Below are positions 11,627-21,975 of a stretch of 64,000 nt of DNA, in pieces. The DNA comes from Branchipolynoe longqiensis (lineage: Eukaryota > Annelida > Polychaeta > Phyllodocida > Polynoidae). The position numbers and the translations under genes are program-made. Location of the stretch: positions 30,828,709-30,892,708 of the forward strand of contig CM059197.1 in the NCBI GenBank assembly GCA_030323885.1, given 5' to 3'. The notes beneath the pieces were generated by a model that was given only the letters and a program-made list of their open reading frames with translations, searched no databases and was not told the origin of the DNA. Position 1 is the first letter of the stretch, and every line of letters starts with the position of its first letter.

Positions 11627-11725
11627 GGATGTGCATCGGGGCTGGGTGCTTCCTGTACCCGCTCGGCTGGGACAACCGCGACATTCACCAGGTGTGTGGA
11701 CCCAGGGCACACCTCTACCAGCTCG
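11627..11725 (+). CDS. LHFPL-type tetraspan protein, penultimate exon
   Basis: The exon follows a good acceptor (TGTTGTGTTGCAG) and ends at a GTAAGG donor. The reading frame begins with GG of a split codon and ends in phase 1. It reads ...CIGAGCFLYPLGWDN, then V-C-G-P and Y-Q-L-G. LYPxGWD, a Cys shortly after it, and YxLG before the next Cys are the conserved extracellular loop 2 signature of the LHFPL (lipoma HMGIC fusion partner-like) tetraspan membrane family. The vertebrate members closest by eye are LHFPL2-like. Upstream exons with the first two membrane segments must lie beyond the window start or in a diverged stretch; I did not find them. The product would be an integral membrane protein; the family is related to claudins and TARPs. 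Confidence 0.75.
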
Positions 11726-11748
11726 GTAAGGAATCACCTGGGCCCCAA

Positions 11749-12083
11749 ACGGGATGGCCGAATGAGTTGAGCGTCAGTCTCCTTTTTTGGCAGATTGGGG
11801 GATCCGAACGAACCCTGGGCGAGTCAAACCAATGACTTAAATTTAGTTAAAAATGTATACTTGTTGCTTCCTAACCAGACACTCGGCACTATTAGGATAG
11901 GGCAAGGACTGGTTGGCTCAGTGTCAGGATAATGTGACTGAGTGGGATATCAGGTGATGATGCTGGCGGCCTGCTCTCCCAGCGGGGCAGCAGTATAAAG
12001 TCGCCATAGGTGCGCACTGTCATTACTACCCATCCTGATATGACCTTAGATGTTGCTAGGACGTAAAACAACAACAAACAAAC
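11749..12083 (+). mobile_element. SINE family A, in the LHFPL intron
   Basis: Head GGGATGGCCGAATGAGTTGA, body GGATAGGGCAAGGACTGGTT, tail GACCTTAGATGTTGCTAGGA and (CAA)n end. It begins only about 20 bp after the upstream exon's donor. Confidence 0.85.
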
Positions 12084-12249
12084 TGTTGCATATACCACCT
12101 AGGAAAATTGCTATTTGCTACCTTAAATTAAGCTATGGACAGTGCATATGTTATGAATATAATAACATTCACCAAAGAGAAAAAAACGTACCCATGTAAG
12201 GAGCAGCAAAACGAGAAATTTCAACTGTACACAATTGAAATCTCTCCTA

Positions 12250-12460
12250 CTTAAAGTTGCACAGTCCGATGGTTTTGAGTTTCTGTCATTTTCTGAGATA
12301 AATATATTAGGTTGATCATTATAATCTATCTTATTTTATTTTGAATTAACTTTGGGGCAGTACTATAAAGTAGCCATGAGTGCACAGTCACAAGTCGGTA
12401 CCTGTCCTGATATGACCTTAGATATTGCCAGGACGTAAAACTCCAACAACCAACCTTCAT
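12250..12460. mobile_element. M1 fragment joined to a SINE A tail
   Basis: 12,250-12,350 is the TTGCATAGTCCGATGG-type end of M1 (here GTTGCACAGTCCGATGG). It runs into a 5'-truncated SINE A (12,355-12,460) ending in the usual CAACAACCAACC tail. Confidence 0.7.
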
Positions 12461-12929
12461 ACGTTTGTTGGAGCACAGAACTGTCTCCAGCTCCTTGAAA
12501 TAAAGGAGTGACCTTACTAAATGTTTGTGGTTAAATAAAGCTATGGTGAACGCAGTGTTTGTACCAAGGCAAAAATATAATCCTACTTTTGTGCAACCAA
12601 AATCTTAGTTTTCCTCCAGTACTTAAAATATGAGAAAAAAACCCACTAAGCTATCAGACAGTTAACAATATATATATTCTGAATAAAGTAACTTATTTCA
12701 TTAAAATTCCAAAGAATTAATGATATTCACGTTAAGTTTTGGACAAAGAAATGTAAGCAAATCCGACGGATTTGTCCAAAAATAATGCAAAATTATCGAA
12801 AATCTGACTTTATCCGACAAATACGTGAATATCCGACGAAAGCCGGATAATCCGACTATGTACAAACACTGTGATTGTTTTTGCGATAATGAAATCTTAG
12901 CTCATGCTGTGCTTCTGCCGTTTACTGTA

Positions 12930-13938
12930 TACAGTACAACACCGTTAAACCAAACTTGAAGGGACCCTAGAAATCTGTTTGGATTAACCGATCATTGGTT
13001 TAACCAAGCTTTGGCTTCGACTTTGACTTGGCTTTGGCAAAAACGTGGGTGCATTATGAATTACTAAGCATATATTGCACATGTAATATACAATGTATGT
13101 GGACATTTTGATTATTGTTTTCTAATATATACACATGTATTAGTAAGCGTGTATTGCACATGTAATATACAATGTATGTGGACACTTTGATTATTGTTTT
13201 TTAATATATATACATGTATTAGTAAGCATGTATTGCACATGTAATATACAATGTATGTGGACACTTTGATTATTGTGTTTTAATATATATATATATAAGA
13301 ACAAAAGACACATTTTTAATTACAATATTTTATTGACTACTACATGTATATACTATATAATGATAGCTCCCCATGAAGCTAATGTAAACATGTACATCTC
13401 ATTATGAATACATGACATGAAGCTAATGTAAACATGTACATCTCATTACGAATACATGACATGAACTAATGTATACATTGTACATCTCATTACATTACAT
13501 TACATTGTACATCTCATTACACAAAAAAAGTCTCTTATGGCTGATTGAGCCTACAAATGTCTTTACTTTGAGAAATAGTCTTTGATGTCTGACTGAGCCA
13601 TCTGTTTGCAGTATGTTTGCAACACAAGTGACTCAAGTTGCTGATGCGAGCGCTAACACTTATCCAAACAAGTGTGGTATAAGTGGCGGTGGGGGCTCAG
13701 ATGATGCTATAACCACATGAAAGAGGTGGTGGGGTCTCAAAGTTTGGTTTAACCATACCGGAAGTGGCCTAGGACTGACAATTTTGTTGTGGATTATACA
13801 ATACTTTGGATTAACCGACTTCGGTTTAACCAACTTTTTTATATGATAAATTGTAGTATTTTTCCGGGCCGCCAACAAAAGTTTGGATTAACCGATCGTT
13901 TGGTTTAATCGAGCTTCGTTTACCAGGGTTGTACTGTA
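12930..13938. mobile_element. TIR element family M7 (TACAGTACAACxCCGTTAAACC)
   Basis: The left end TACAGTACAACACCGTTAAA is mirrored by GGGTTGTACTGTA on the right. The ~1-kb interior has three copies of an ~80-110-bp block (TTGCACATGTAATATACAAT, about 13,070-13,270) and a smaller duplicated block (13,370-13,470). Words such as GGTTAATCCAAAC and their complements recur at both ends. Related copies are at 53,281-56,470 and 63,026-63,535. The right end lies only about 12 bp before the next LHFPL exon. Confidence 0.75.
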
Positions 13939-13949
13939 TTGCTATACAG

Positions 13950-14068
13950 GTAACTGCACCATTGCCTGGGCCTACTACACGACCATGGCGGGAGGTGGCG
14001 TGTCGCTGCTCTGCGCTCTCCTCTCCTGCAGCGCCGCCAAGCACAAGCTCTACTCCTACCGCATTTAA
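13950..14068 (+). CDS. LHFPL-type tetraspan protein, exon with fourth membrane segment and stop
   Basis: Starts after the acceptor GCTATACAG. Its first two bases complete the Gly codon split at 11,725, so the two exons join in frame. The translation N-C-T-I-A-W-A-Y-Y continues into a hydrophobic run of small residues (GGGVSLLCALLSCSAA), which is the fourth transmembrane helix expected after the LGxC motif of LHFPL proteins. It then reaches a short basic tail (KHKLYSYRI) and TAA at 14,066. The tail is shorter than in vertebrate LHFPL2. A donor at 14,116 (CCAG|GTACCG) is phase-compatible with the exon at 15,643 but lies after the stop. Confidence 0.72.
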
Positions 14069-14215
14069 CGCCAAGCCTGCCCCCTGGAGGCTACGGACGG
14101 AAACATCCTATCCAGGTACCGCTATGCTCACTTATTGGTCATCTCTATGTGAGCAGGGTTTCCACCAGAAAATAATTTGAGGGTACGCAGAATGAGGGGG
14201 GTGGGGGAGGTATTT

Positions 14216-14376
14216 TTAAAAAAATTTTTTTTTATTGAGGCTGTATTTATACTGTCCATAGCATATAAGCCTGGGTATTCAGGCTTGTTTTCAATGCTGG
14301 CCATCTGTAGTGTTGGTGTTATCTTATCATACAGTAGCTGCTGATAAGGTATTTGATTGTCTGCATTTCAGTTATT
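14216..14376 (-). mobile_element. Repeat E1, reverse copy
   Basis: Reverse complement of the 3' half of 11,156-11,440, with its A-rich end at the left as a T run. Confidence 0.65.
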
Positions 14377-14611
14377 ATCACTTGGTCAATTATAAAGACT
14401 GCTATGATTACTGTTGTATAATAATAGTCTAACTGATTATTGATGCTGGTTTTGTTGTCTCTGGCTTCTTGAAGAGCATTAACAAAATATTATCCCAACA
14501 ATTTGAGGGTGGAATCGATCCCTCATAAAATTTAAGGGTACAGGATCTTACCCATTTTACCCTCTGGCAAAAACCCTGGTAAGGTATTGTAACAATGTTA
14601 ATGTTAATGTT

Positions 14612-14660
14612 TGTTGTTTTACGTCCTAGCAACATCTAAGGTCATATCAGGATGGGTGTA
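14612..14660 (-). mobile_element. SINE A tail fragment
   Basis: Only GTTTTACGTCCTAGCAACAT and GTCATATCAGGATGGGT remain. Confidence 0.65.
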
Positions 14661-14747
14661 TTACAACATATAGTAAAATATGTATACTATTATATATAAT
14701 AGGTAAGATGCAATATGTAATAGGGAGTGTTGCAAAATAAGGAACAT

Positions 14748-14872
14748 TGTACCCAGAGTGGAACTTGAACCCACATTTCTACCATTTCGAGGCAAGAGTC
14801 CTAACCATTAAACCCTCTAGGCTCCCTGATGCAATCACCCTACCCATGTATGTGTGGCTGCTTGTCTGAGAT
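14748..14872 (-). mobile_element. tRNA-like repeat C, diverged single copy
   Basis: Contains the reverse of GTGGGTTCAAGTTCCACTC and of GAGCCTAGAGGGTTTAATGG, the B-box and A-box ends of repeat family C described at 34,775. Confidence 0.65.
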
Positions 14873-14877
14873 AAATT

Positions 14878-15022
14878 AAATTGCCTCATGTGGCGACAAA
14901 TGTTTGTGGCGACAAATGTTTATTAAGTGCACCAGTATCCAAGTTACACATGTAGAATCAAATCTAGATATTTGTTTTGGTTTTGAAAATTTGATGTTTT
15001 CGTCGGACTATGCAGCTTTAAC
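14878..15022. mobile_element. M1 fragment
   Basis: Right half of M1: GTGCACCAGTATCCAAGTTA, TAGAATCAAATCTAGAT, ending GTCGGACTATGCAGCTTTAA. Confidence 0.75.
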
Positions 15023-15108
15023 TTTTAAGTAAGTCTTTTGTTTCACTCGGCCGGGGATTGATCCCACCACCTCTGGCGTGGGAAGCGAAAGCTATACCGG
15101 GTGAGCCG

Positions 15109-15595
15109 GTGTGGCAGTTTCCGCGGCACACCAGTTTGCGAGGGACACATCCATTCAAATGCAGTGTCAATGGCCGTGAGCAAATCTTCATACAGAAGAA
15201 GTGAAATATCTCTACAACCACACCACCTAGAAACAAATCCCTTGGTACACATATAGAAAACAGGTGTCCCAAAAAGATTATATTAAATTGATATGGGTAG
15301 GGTTCTGGATTTCTATTAATTTTGAATAAAACTAATGTTTTGCACTACGCGTACTGTCAAACTCAAGGCATTGTCAATGGTCATGAGCAATCTTCATACA
15401 GAAACTACAGCAAAAGTTAAATATCTCTAAAACCACACGACCTAGAAATAAATCGCTTGGTACATATATAGAAAACATCTTTACCAAAAACATTATATTA
15501 AATTTATAACGTTAGTGACAATGCTGTTCGATTTTGATGCATGCGCAGAAGCTATGTGTCCCTCGCAAACTGGTGTGCCCCAGAAACTGCCACAC
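15109..15595. mobile_element. TIR element with satellite core (42-bp TIRs around ~205-bp repeats)
   Basis: 15,109-15,150 and 15,554-15,595 are inverted copies of a 42-bp sequence starting GTGTGGCAGTTTC, with 3-4 mismatches. Between them sit about two units of the ~205-bp satellite (GCAATCTTCATACAG near 15,178 and 15,385). No clear target duplication was found. It directly abuts a SINE-like head at 15,028-15,108. Confidence 0.75.
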
Positions 15596-15642
15596 CTGTG
15601 GTCAACAGTTGATGACGTAATGCGCGCCCCCTTCTATTGCAG

Positions 15643-15763
15643 GCTGCGCGTTTACGTGTGTTTCGTGGTGGTGCCGTTCGCGGCGCTCTACTCGGGCGGC
15701 GTCTGCCGCATCAACGACAGGGAGCTGGTCGCGTCATCTGACGTCACCGAGACGCCAACGTGA
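15643..15763 (+). CDS. Candidate terminal exon, hydrophobic, gene unassigned
   Basis: A good acceptor (CCCCCTTCTATTGCAG) precedes a GC-rich stretch with coding-like base use. Taking one base to complete a split codon, it reads LRVYVCFVVVPFAALYSGG and then a polar tail to TGA at 15,761. The run looks like a membrane helix or signal anchor. Phase fits a donor at 14,116 in the LHFPL region, but an in-frame TAA (14,066) precedes that donor, so it may be an untranslated extra exon, an alternative terminal exon, another gene, or chance. Confidence 0.35.
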
Positions 15764-16064
15764 CACAGGTCACATGACTCCCGCGACGTGACGTCAATCG
15801 CGTGATGGGAGCCAGCCCGTGCGATGCATGACAGGATGAGTTTCTCAATGTCAACGTCATCTGCCGAAGGACACCGCCTCATGCGCATCGTCCATGAAGC
15901 AACGATAACGTCATAATCGGCTGCTTCGTGACGTCACGCCTGCCAGGGTATAGTTTAAAAGTTGCCACGATTCTCGCCACTCTCTCTAATCTCTCTGCAG
16001 ACACTATCAATCATGAACAGGAGCTTCGGATCTTTGCATTGCAAACGCTTACATATGCCGAAAC

Positions 16065-16315
16065 TGTGTTTGGGCATTTATAACGACCGGAAGAGCTATT
16101 CTGACCACCGGAAGTCCCCTTCCCTTCTGCACATGCTCCCTGAGTGAGTCAGATGTGGCAAAACTGACAAGTTGAGACACTGGACATTATGTGGTGTGTG
16201 CAGGCCTACATTGGCTTAAGGGAATGAAACAAGAGATCTGTTCGTATAAATAATACACATGTACATCCAAACATGGTGCTCATTGTAGTTTATAAGGTGA
16301 CAAGTGTTAGTCTGT
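16065..16315. repeat. Dispersed repeat R1, uninterrupted copy
   Basis: CATTTATAACGACCGGAAG through ACAAGTGTTAGTCTG is continuous here. It shows the empty form of the site that is split by an M2 element at 5,721-6,079. Confidence 0.7.
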
Positions 16316-16454
16316 TGCCCTGAACTCCACTCTGTCCAAATAGCGTAAAACAAAACCTAGTAGTAGTAGTGACCAAAAGCATACAAGTCAGGTTGATGAT
16401 GCCTGGGGTAGGATTTTATATATATCTGCTTGAATGCAGACCCCCCCCCCCTCA

Positions 16455-16505
16455 TTGTTGGTTGTTGGAGTTTGACATCCTGGCAACATCTAAGGTCATA
16501 TCAAG
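16455..16505 (-). mobile_element. SINE A tail fragment
   Basis: Contains GGTTGTTGGAGTTTGACATC and GGCAACATCTAAGGTCATAT only. Confidence 0.65.
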
Positions 16506-16509
16506 ATCA

Positions 16510-17405
16510 CCCCCACCTCATTGTATCCTGGTCGGGGATACATTAGGAGTCTGGTGGCCAGCTGAGAAACCATTGAAAAGGTAACCAGTTGCCAGTTGAA
16601 CTGGCGTAGCATCTGACTGTGAACAAAGCGGACATGTGGAACTGCACTTTGCTGCACGGTCTGCGCAATGCTGAGGTGAGGAACACTTGTGTGCAGAAGC
16701 AGGTGGTCAGTACTCAGACCTGTCATAGCTGTCACCCATATGGCCACATGGGTGTTGCGTCTATAGAACAAAACGACAATGACTCTGTATCGATGATTGT
16801 TACTGCTAGTGTATGTGCGTGCGTTAGTGTATTTATCACCCTAAGTCAGGTGAAGTTTAACTAGATGTTGATAGCAATTATCATTATTATTATTACCAAT
16901 ATCACCTGTTAGTAATATTACGTATGGATTCATTTGCATTAATTATAATATTTTGTTGAAATTGACGTTCACACTTGCGTCGTGTTATATGGAAATGTCC
17001 ATATTATACTATTTCCTAATTCATTTTTAAATAATCACCTATTAGTCATAAAGAAGTTGATGATTTCGATTTAAATGCGTCCTGCCGGCTGGGTGTAATT
17101 CCAATTTTTATATCCACTAGATGGCGCCCAGCAATGGTAGCATTTGGTTGGGCTTGCGCAGAAGCAACTAAACGGCACATCTGGACTGGCTGATTTAGTA
17201 AGAAGCTACGGCCTTCGGATGGGTTATGGTTAGGACTTTGACAGATTGCGATATGCTGATAAGTCACTGCCACATCACGCCCTCCCAGTCTGCTCTTAAT
17301 AGTGATTGATATATATCATATATATAATGTATAAAGGCCGAGGTAATATATATGTATATACATAACATTATCTCCGGCTTTATATTTCTAAAAGTAAAGC
17401 CTGTT
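16510..17405. other. No gene recognised
   Basis: Mixed AT-rich sequence. Short open frames on both strands show no recognisable domain, and I could not define splice-bounded exons. Confidence 0.4.
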
Positions 17406-17406
17406 T

Positions 17407-17570
17407 TATTTAACAAAGCCTCTAGAGCACATTGATTTTTATCACCGGCTATCAGATGTCAACATATGGTCATTCTGACATAATTCTTTGGAGGAAACTC
17501 GCTGCTGCCACATAGGCTACTCTTTCTGATAAGCAGCAAGGGTTTTTTGTATATGCACTTTCCCAGACTT
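17407..17570 (-). mobile_element. SINE family D, 3' part
   Basis: Reverse copy with GCCTCTAGAGCACATTGATT, CATAGGCTACTCTTTCTGAT and AGCAGCAAGGG. It ends at TATATGCACTTTCCCAGAC, without the tRNA-like head. Confidence 0.8.
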
Positions 17571-17594
17571 TATATTACTATGTACGCATCATGC

Positions 17595-18376
17595 GTGGAC
17601 CCAGAAAATAGTGGACGCTTTCTCCGATGCATCAAAGAAGTTTGGCCTGAAAATTAACATCAAGAAGACGGAGGTGCTGTACCAACTCAACTCTACAAGA
17701 ACCCGAGAGGAGGAGATCATGGTTGACGGAAACAAGCTGAACTCTGTTCCGGAATTCACCTATCTCGGATGCACTATATCAAGTGATGGACGCATTGATG
17801 CTGAGATACAGAGGAGGATGGCCAAGGCTAGCGCATCTTTCGGCCGACTACGCCAGAGACTCTGGAACAACCACCATGTGTCCATTCGGGTCAAAGGTAA
17901 GATCTACCGCGCAATCGTGCTATCCACCCTACTATACGGAGCCGAGGCCTGGACAGCGTACAGACAGCAGGTGAAAAAGCTGCATGCCTTCATGATGCGA
18001 CATCTGCGTTCAATCATGAGGCTAACCTGGAAGGACAAAGTGACGAATAAGGAAATACTCAAACGGATGGGGCTGCCCTCTATGGAAGATCTTCTGATCA
18101 AAAAGAATCTCTGGTGGACTGGACACCTCATGAGGATGTCATCAGACAGGCTACCAAAGCAGATCCTCTATTCTCAACTGTCTTCTGGCTACAGAAAGAG
18201 AGGGCGCCCCCGTCTCCGGTTCAAAGATACCATCAAGAGAAACTTGAAGCTGAGAGACATTAAGACCGACTCATGGACACAACTCTCACAGCAGAGAGCT
18301 AAATGGAGAGCGGCAGTCAAGTAATGAAAGCAGTCTTTGTCGCATCGCGACCGACAGCATGATGATGATGATGATG
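17595..18376 (+). pseudogene. 5'-truncated LINE with 11-bp target-site duplication
   Basis: An 11-bp direct repeat ACGCATCATGC (17,584-17,594 and 18,377-18,387) flanks the insertion. The open frame (from before 17,611 to the stop at 18,322) is the carboxy end of a non-LTR retrotransposon reverse-transcriptase polyprotein. It contains FGLKINxKKTEV, FTYLGCTISSDG, YGAEAWT and the late GRPRLRFKDTIKRNLK block. The catalytic YxDD region is missing because of 5' truncation. The 3' end is GCATGATGATGATGATGA, a simple-repeat tail. A second tail copy is at 8,604. The intact frame and duplication suggest a fairly recent insertion. Confidence 0.88.
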
Positions 18377-18477
18377 ACGCATCATGCAGCAGATACACCA
18401 GAAAGAAGGTTCAATATCCACAACTTACTGAACAGCCATTGGTTTCACATCACAAGGCAGTAGCTCTGACTCGGGTA

Positions 18478-18778
18478 AATCAGGACCGCCCTCAAGGTAC
18501 GCCTCGGAGAAATTCCTGACGTCATGCTAGTCTGAACGACTTGAGATGTCTGGTGCCTCGAAAATGCCAGCCACCATAGGAGGCAGCCATTTGCAATTGA
18601 AAAGAACAGCTCTGATTGGCTGAAACCATCGAATCCAGTGGCCATATTTTAGGCGCTTTCTGCCTCCTACCTGAAAAGCAAGGTGACTCGGAGGCGTACC
18701 CTGAACGCAAATAAGCTGAAAAGACGTTGCAGTGCCGACTCAGAGTTGACTCGGAGGCGTACCCTGAATGCGACTCTG
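18478..18778. mobile_element. GC-rich TIR element M3
   Basis: Shares CCAATCAGAG/TGATTGGCTGAAACCA and GCCATTTGCAAT with 20,847-21,152. The right side holds duplicated TGACTCGGAGGCGTACCCTG blocks (18,681 and 18,748), and an inverted version (GTACGCCTCGGAG) lies at 18,496. Confidence 0.65.
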
Positions 18779-19385
18779 GAGCCACCTAGCGGCGACTGGA
18801 CCTACTACTACCAGCCACACACATACTCCCATCCATATTCCCTCAATCTCCACATGCCCTGTGTTCTTTCTATACCAGATGTGTTACCACTGTATTAGTT
18901 ATATATTTTTTCAATTCAGTTATTAAATTTCATATTACGCTGGTTACAACGATGATTGTTGTGCACAGTCCCTCGTAATATATCAGCGCTGTTTACTCCG
19001 AGTTTCATTTTACTTTAGGCATTTTAAGTGGTTAATATTCACTAATACTAGGGTTGAAGTTGATATTGACAGTTTCCTGTGTAACCACACGCACACTATA
19101 CATTTTGCTTCATTGTTATACACCACAATCTGGTTTGCACAATTTTCCCTTAATTATGCCAAATTCAATTTCCTTTCAAGCTATTGATCTTTATTTGTGT
19201 TAATACAGAATATTATCTGTAATGTGGTCGCCGTAGCTAACCCAGTGGGCTCGTGCAAAGCATCTTCATGCTGAGATTCTCACGCTGTAACGGGTGTAGC
19301 CATTAGACGTGAAATGAAGCGCATAGGCGCATCGAGGGGGGTTTGTGTGGCCACTCTTCAATGCTCAGCACTTTGTTTCTTCCGG

Positions 19386-19725
19386 GGAACGGGACGCAGC
19401 TCAGGTGGTAGAGTGTCCACCTGTGAAGCTATCAATAGGTCATCCGATCGACCCTTCTCAGTGGACCCATTTGCAGTTTGAGTTTTTTTCCGTTCCAACC
19501 AGTCGTCCACAACTGGTTCATCAATGGCTGTGGTATATGTTATCCTGTCTGTGGGAAAGTGCATACAAAACTCCCATTGCTGCTTAGCAGAAAGAGTAGC
19601 CTATGTGGCATGGTGGCAGCAGGTTTCCTCCAAAGAAATATGTCAGAATGACCATATGCTTGACATCCAATAGCTGAGGATCTGACGATCAATGTGCTAT
19701 AGAGGCGTCGTTAAATATTAAAACA
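19386..19725 (+). mobile_element. SINE family D
   Basis: Head GGGACGCAGCTCAGGTGGTA, body CTGTCTGTGGGAAAGTGCAT, tail CAATGTGCTATAGAGGCGTC followed by GTTAAATATTAAAACA. Confidence 0.85.
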
Positions 19726-20846
19726 AGCTTTACTTTTGTTAGAACTTTTTTTCTGTAATCAGCATTGAGGTGGTGTGTCACTGGCAAGGCTCGCGCTCTC
19801 ATCACAATCACAATACCATTGCCACACGCACAGAACTGTCTGACGCATGCCCAGTGGGCCCAGATGGAACACAGCTCAGTCACCTGTTAAATACCGGAGG
19901 TGTATTTGGTACCAAGTTATTACAGTGCAAAGTTTTACTACAATACCTTTCGAGGCGTAAAATACTTGTTGCGACGTAGATCACTCACTGACTATCAACA
20001 GAGGCTACAGTACAGTTACGTCACGATTTGCTTTAAAAAGAAAAAATATTGCAAGGTCACATTCCCAACCGTGTCTTCTTGTAAGTTGTAGTGGCCGAAA
20101 CCAGCTCTTAGCATCTTAGCTGGAAGTTATCAAAGTTCTCTTTAATAGTCATATATCTCGTTCAGATTTCAGTTCCGGTGTTTAATGTTGACCAATGTCT
20201 ACACCGCAGTAGCTTCAGTTATCCAAAGTTCAGTCATCCAAGGTTTTCAACATTTTGAAGGTAGTACAAAGTGTAATAGTTTCCAGAACCTCATAACGCC
20301 CCCCCCCCCGCCACCCCACCCCCCCCACACAAGTAGTAAACATCAACATTTCATTAACAGAACATAAACTTTGAGATAAAGTTTGTTGAAAAATATCAAC
20401 ATTTATTTAAATGGTAAACGTTGTAATTGACTGACATCCCCTTCCTCCTCCTCCATTGCACGTCAGTGAAAATGTTGAAAATTGTTGATGCCCCTTGACA
20501 CTGCAATGACAATGACACTTACAGGTACGGACTTACCACTATGTTTAGTCGCCCTGTTACCTCGTGGCTAGACTAGCCACTAGCCGCTAGTGGAGTAGTG
20601 ATGTGTCTCATGTTCATAACCCTGTTCCACAGGCTTCTTCCGCCGTCTTGGAACTGCTTGTTCCCGGCCTAGAAGCGTCTTTGGTAGATGTTTATCCCAC
20701 TCCAAGACCAAGCAGCAAGTTTGGTGCGAAGGGAGGACTTGGTGACGCAACGCAATGAAGAATGACAGCCCAACATCCAGGCCTAATTGTCCATATTGAT
20801 TCCATCATTTTGGAACTGCTTGTTCCCGGCCCATAATTGAGTCAGC
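19726..20846. other. No gene recognised
   Basis: Contains a C-rich run (about 20,297-20,325) and a duplicated GGAACTGCTTGTTCCCGGCC (20,649 and 20,811). No convincing exon. Confidence 0.4.
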
Positions 20847-21152
20847 AGGGCCGCATTCAGGGTCCATCTCGGAGGCGCCTCGGAGGTGGCCCTGACGTCA
20901 CGCTAGTTTGAACGGCATTAGCTGTCGGCCACCTCAAAAATGGTGGCCTCCATAGGTGGTGGCCATTTGCAATGGAAAAGCTGCGCTGTGATTGGCTGAA
21001 ACCACTGAATACGGTGGCCATTTTCGAGGTGCTTTTCATCTCCTGTCTGAAATGGGAGGTGTCTCCGAGACGTTTCCGAGACGCAGCCTGAATGGAAATA
21101 AGCCAAAGAGCATCACCGAGACATCTCCGAGACGCACCCTGAACGCGGCCCT
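20847..21152. mobile_element. GC-rich TIR element M3
   Basis: The ends GGGCCGCATTCAGGGT and ACCCTGAACGCGGCCC are inverted. GGAGGCGCCTCGGAGG and CTCCGAGACG-type words form sub-terminal repeats. About 305 bp, non-coding. Confidence 0.75.
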
Positions 21153-21648
21153 GCTCTCTTACATCGACACTTTTTCTCGACCTACTATGCTACTATGCCA
21201 TACAACTGCTCTGTTAGATCAACAACCGTGCGTTTCCTGTACATGTATTAATAACTTAAGCGATATTGCTCTGCTGATTTATCCACCCCAAATGCTCGGT
21301 TTAATTTGTTATTTAACTAAGTGGTCGTTTTTTAAAATATGTGTCTTCCTTAATTGATGGTATAGCATCTGTAAGTATATCCTCGACATGCATATTAGAT
21401 GATTAGTCATTACCGCAAATCTCGACACCGCGGTACTGATGCAAACCGCTAGATGGCGACGGTGTGCCCCAACTCAGTTTTCCCGTTAGGTGCCGCCATT
21501 TCAGCTTCAGATGCTAATATCTTACATTTGTGTATTTTTCTTGTACGTATTTAATGGTATTAATGATATTAATGATGGCTCGACTGTCAGTTCGACAAGA
21601 GCACAGTGTCGCTGTTTACACGGTGAGCGCCTGTGTGTATAACTATAA

Positions 21649-21972
21649 AGTGCCTGTCACACTATGCCGGATTGAGCAACGGACAGAATTGTCTAGTCCG
21701 GTGGTGATAAGTATCAAAATGTATTAAAATGTGTGAAAGTGTTGCAACATCGGGTCTATGAACGGACATGAAATGGGCATGAAATGGACATGAAACGGAC
21801 ATGAACGGATAGCCAATGGACGAAACAAAATCAAACTGGACAAGAACCCTTGATGTCAGTCTGGCGGCATCCGTTCCTAGTTTTGTGTATGTTCAAAACT
21901 TGTACGGACACAAACTAGACATTGTACGTTTTCTGCCTGTTTCCCCCAATCCGGTGAGGTGTGACAGGGCCT
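21649..21972. mobile_element. Harbinger-like MITE (M2), CCGGATTG subtype
   Basis: The ends AGTGCCTGTCACACTATGCC and GGTGTGACAGGGCCT are flanked by TAA on both sides (21,646-21,648 and 21,973-21,975). The interior has repeated GGACATGAAA words. No ORF. Confidence 0.82.
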
Positions 21973-21975
21973 TAA

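Noticed and set aside
16496..16864. Possible coding region on either strand near 16.5-16.9 kb
   Set aside because: Frames of 80-90 codons on both strands with no domain, no convincing splice sites, and a SINE fragment at the edge.
21570..21622. Small exon starting with ATGATGGCTCG and ending at GTGAGC
   Set aside because: Only 17 codons, no partner exon and no signal-peptide character.
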